This document shows positions 7,995-10,032 of a stretch of 10,032 bases of DNA, in pieces. Numbering within the stretch: the first letter of the stretch is position 1; each line of letters starts with the position of its first letter. The notes beneath the pieces are model-generated. The model had not been told where the DNA came from and did no database searches. It saw only the letters and a program-made list of their open reading frames with translations. Source of the stretch: JBFWNZ01 sp050250795 (GTDB lineage: Bacteria > Pseudomonadota > Alphaproteobacteria > UBA8366); contig JBFWNZ010000124.1 of the NCBI GenBank assembly GCA_050250795.1, positions 1 through 10,032 of the forward strand, in the 5' to 3' direction. The position numbers were made by a program, and so were the translations under genes.

Positions 7995-9002
7995 ATGGAT
8001 ATTCGCGATGGATTCGTCGATACGGTCGGCAACACGCCGCTGATCAAGCTGCGCAAGGCGTCGGAACTGACCGGCTGCACGATCCTCGGCAAAGCGGAGT
8101 TCCTGAACCCCGGGGGATCGGTCAAGGATCGCGCCGGCAAGTACATTATCCTCGATGCGGAAAAGCAGGGTTTGCTGAAGCCGGGCGGCGTAATCGTCGA
8201 GGGCACGGCGGGCAACACGGGTATCGGTCTCGCGCTCGTCGGCAATGCACGCGGCTATCGTACCGTGATCGTGATTCCCGAAACCCAGTCGCAGGAGAAG
8301 AAGGACATGCTGCGCCTCTGCGGCGCAGAACTGCGGCAGGTGCCGGCCGCCCCTTACCGCGACCCCAACAATTACGTCCATGTCTCGGAGCGCGTCGCGA
8401 AGGAACTCGCGCAAACGGAACCCAACGGTGTCCTCTGGGCGAACCAATGGGACAATGTCTCGAACCGCAACGGACATTACCGCTCCACAGGGCCGGAGAT
8501 CTGGGCACAGACCAACGGCAAGGTCGACGGCTTCATCTGCGCCGTCGGTACCGGCGGCACCCTTGCGGGCACCAGCGCCTTTCTGCTGGAGAAGAACAAG
8601 GACATCGCCATCGGGCTCGCCGATCCGGACGGCGCCGCGATGTACAGCTACTTTACCGCTGGCAAGCTGGAATCCTCGGGTTCTTCGATCTCGGAAGGGA
8701 TCGGCCAGGGTCGCATTACGGGGAACATCGAGGGCATGCGCGTGACGCACCCCTATCGTATTTCCGACCCCGAATGGCTGCCCATCCTCTATGACCTCGC
8801 ACAGGAGGAAGGGCTCATCCTCGGGGGCTCCAGCGGCGTCAATGTTGCCGGAGCTATTCGGCTGGCACGCGAGCTCGGCCCTGGGCACACCATCGTCACC
8901 ATCCTGTGCGATTCCGGAACGCGCTATCAGTCCAAGCTTTTCAATCCGGCCTTTCTCAAGGAGAAGGGGCTGCCGACGCCGCCCTGGCTCGACCGCTCCT
9001 GA
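7995..9002 (+). CDS. cysK: Cysteine synthase (O-acetylserine sulfhydrylase family), variant substrate loop
   Basis: This 335-residue fold-type II PLP enzyme is somewhat longer than typical CysK (about 310-320). It should make cysteine from O-acetylserine and sulfide in the cytosol. Visible features are VGNTPLIKL (11-19), NPGGSVKDR (38-46) with the PLP lysine Lys44, the substrate loop GTAGNTG (70-76), the phosphate-binding GTGGT (185-189), and CDSGTRYQSKLFN (305-317) with Ser307 at the pyridine nitrogen. The common substrate loop is TSGNTG. Here Ser is replaced by Ala, and Pro before it by Gly, so this belongs to a side branch and could prefer another beta-substituted alanine. AGGGGA (7985-7990) precedes ATG 7995. 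The AlaX gene starts 7 bases after the stop and the sulfurtransferase gene follows, forming a sulfur amino-acid unit. Confidence 0.88.
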   Translation: MDIRDGFVDTVGNTPLIKLRKASELTGCTILGKAEFLNPGGSVKDRAGKYIILDAEKQGLLKPGGVIVEGTAGNTGIGLALVGNARGYRTVIVIPETQSQEKKDMLRLCGAELRQVPAAPYRDPNNYVHVSERVAKELAQTEPNGVLWANQWDNVSNRNGHYRSTGPEIWAQTNGKVDGFICAVGTGGTLAGTSAFLLEKNKDIAIGLADPDGAAMYSYFTAGKLESSGSSISEGIGQGRITGNIEGMRVTHPYRISDPEWLPILYDLAQEEGLILGGSSGVNVAGAIRLARELGPGHTIVTILCDSGTRYQSKLFNPAFLKEKGLPTPPWLDRS

Positions 9003-9009
9003 ACGTCCT

Positions 9010-9729
9010 ATGCCGCCGACGGAAGAATTGTTCCGGGACGACGCTTACGCCCGCGAGTGCGAGGCCCGCGTGACCCATGTCAACGCGCAGAGCGGAATCA
9101 TGCTCGACCGGACCGTCTTTTATCCGGCCGGCGGCGGCCAGCCCGGCGACAGCGGAGCCCTAAGACTGCGCGACGGACGCATCGTGCCGATCGCCACCAC
9201 GGTCAAAGGCGACGGCGCCGAGAACATCATCCATGTTCCCGCGGAAGGCGCCCCGCTGCCCGCGGAGGGCGATGCCGTCATAGCAGCCATCGACTGGGAA
9301 CGACGCTATCGGCATATGCGAGTGCACAGCGCCCTGCATCTGCTTTGCGCCCTTGTTCCCTATGGCGTCACCGGCGGACGGGTCGCCACAGACAAGGGAA
9401 GCCTGGATTTCGACAGCGGCGATTCCGCCTTGGACAAGGATGCGCTGACCGAAGCGCTGAACCGGCTCGTGGTCGAGGATCACCCCATCCTTGCGCGCTG
9501 GATCGGCGACGAACAGTTGGCGGCCCAGCCAGAACTCGTCCGAACCATGTCGGTGGCGCCGCCTGCCGGCACCGGGCATGTGCGCTTGCTGGAGATCGTC
9601 GGTGTGGATCTGCAGCCTTGCGGCGGAACGCATGTGCGGCGGACGGGCGAGATCGGACCGCTGGCCGTCGCCAAGATCGAAAGCAAGGGCAAACGAAACC
9701 GCCGTATCACCGTGGCTTTGCAGAACTGA
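9010..9729 (+). CDS. alaX: Alanyl-tRNA editing protein AlaX
   Basis: This 239-residue protein is a free-standing homologue of the alanyl-tRNA synthetase editing domain. AlaX proteins deacylate tRNA-Ala mischarged with serine (or glycine) in trans. The zinc and catalytic set is intact: HSALH (106-110) gives the HxxxH pair, and CGGTH (204-208) gives Cys204 and His208. GGGQPGDSG (41-49) is the conserved glycine-rich loop before them, which indicates the longer AlaX form. The synthetase aminoacylation domain is absent. The start is ATG 9010, seven bases after the cysteine synthase stop. An upstream in-frame extension inside that gene shows no AlaX sequence. No real Shine-Dalgarno precedes ATG 9010, so translational coupling to the upstream gene is likely. 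Its place beside a serine-derived cysteine pathway is suggestive of protection against serine misincorporation, which is inference. Confidence 0.92.
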   Translation: MPPTEELFRDDAYARECEARVTHVNAQSGIMLDRTVFYPAGGGQPGDSGALRLRDGRIVPIATTVKGDGAENIIHVPAEGAPLPAEGDAVIAAIDWERRYRHMRVHSALHLLCALVPYGVTGGRVATDKGSLDFDSGDSALDKDALTEALNRLVVEDHPILARWIGDEQLAAQPELVRTMSVAPPAGTGHVRLLEIVGVDLQPCGGTHVRRTGEIGPLAVAKIESKGKRNRRITVALQN

Positions 9730-9754
9730 GCGCCCCGCGCGGAGAGGATCATAT

Positions 9755-10032
9755 ATGAGCTACGTCAATCCCGACGCCGTCGTCAGCACCGAATGGCTGG
9801 CCGAACACCTGAACGACCCGTCGGTCAAGGTGCTGGACGGCACGTTCCACCTGCCCGGCGTGCCGCGCGATGCCGACGCCGAATTTGCGGCGGCGCATAT
9901 TCCAGGCGCGCAGCGCTTCAACATCGACGCAATCTGCGATCCGGCCAGCCCCTATCCGCATATGCTGCCAAGTCCGGAGCGATTCGCGGAGACTGTCGGG
10001 GCAATGGGAATCGATAACGGCACCCATGTTGT
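9755..10032 (+). CDS. sseA: 3-mercaptopyruvate sulfurtransferase, N-terminal part (cut by window end)
   Basis: Ninety-two codons are present and the frame is open to the window edge. The sequence begins MSYVNPDAVVSTEWLAEHL and continues with VKVLDGTFHLPG, EFAAAHIPGAQRFNID and YPHMLPSPERFAETVGAMGI. This is the N-terminal, non-catalytic rhodanese domain of SseA-type sulfurtransferases, which move sulfur from 3-mercaptopyruvate to an acceptor. The catalytic cysteine loop lies in the second domain, beyond the window, so thiosulfate sulfurtransferase cannot be excluded. AGAGGA (9743-9748) sits six bases before ATG 9755, a good ribosome binding site. The gene lies 25 bases after AlaX and is probably co-transcribed with it and the cysteine synthase. 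Confidence 0.85.
   Translation, partial: MSYVNPDAVVSTEWLAEHLNDPSVKVLDGTFHLPGVPRDADAEFAAAHIPGAQRFNIDAICDPASPYPHMLPSPERFAETVGAMGIDNGTHV

Noticed and set aside
7929..8888. A 319-codon minus-strand frame opposite the cysteine synthase
   Set aside because: It is antisense to a gene with all PLP-enzyme motifs and has no supporting start site or domain.

Overview
This window is about 10 kb of GC-rich chromosomal DNA with ordinary, tightly packed bacterial genes. The gene content suggests an alphaproteobacterium, possibly from the Rhodospirillales or a nearby order. The grounds are the SapC-family protein, the cysteine synthase / AlaX / mercaptopyruvate sulfurtransferase run, and a BadH-like dehydrogenase of the Rhodopseudomonas type. 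The assignment rests on motif recognition, not on a search. I see no rRNA, tRNA, CRISPR array, insertion sequence or prophage.

Region 1 (1-140) is the 3' end of a PLP-dependent lyase, probably diaminopropionate ammonia-lyase. It faces the next gene tail to tail across four bases.

Region 2 (145-4951) is an acyl-CoA catabolism block. It holds a crotonase-family hydratase (minus strand), a BadH-like short-chain dehydrogenase and an AliA-like acyl-CoA ligase (both plus strand), and an acyl-CoA dehydrogenase (minus strand). Ligase, dehydrogenase, hydratase and hydroxyacyl-CoA dehydrogenase are the four activities needed to activate a carboxylic acid and take it through one beta-oxidation-like round. 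The resemblance of the short-chain dehydrogenase and the ligase to the cyclohexanecarboxylate pathway makes an alicyclic acid the best substrate guess. The hydratase and the dehydrogenase genes diverge from a shared control region that carries a perfect 10-bp inverted repeat, a good operator candidate. A second hairpin lies between the dehydrogenase and ligase genes. A third follows the ligase gene, where transcription converges with that of the acyl-CoA dehydrogenase gene.

Region 3 (5029-7677, minus strand) is a two-gene envelope-type unit: a SapC-family protein with an unusual Ala/Lys-rich N-terminus, then a 579-residue exported protein with a peptidoglycan-binding-like domain and a long helical-repeat body. 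Its function is unknown. The acyl-CoA dehydrogenase gene lies 77 bases downstream on the same strand and could be read through from it.

Region 4 (7678-7994) is a 317-base divergent promoter region, partly AT-rich, without a convincing gene.

Region 5 (7995 to the window end, plus strand) is a compact sulfur and amino-acid unit: a cysteine synthase with a variant substrate loop, a free-standing alanyl-tRNA editing protein (AlaX) starting 7 bases after it, and the start of a 3-mercaptopyruvate sulfurtransferase cut by the window edge.

Nothing here amounts to a clearly undescribed system. The points most worth following are the SapC plus exported-repeat-protein pair, the operator-like repeat of the acyl-CoA block, the altered active sites of the hydratase and the cysteine synthase, and the cysteine synthase / AlaX coupling.
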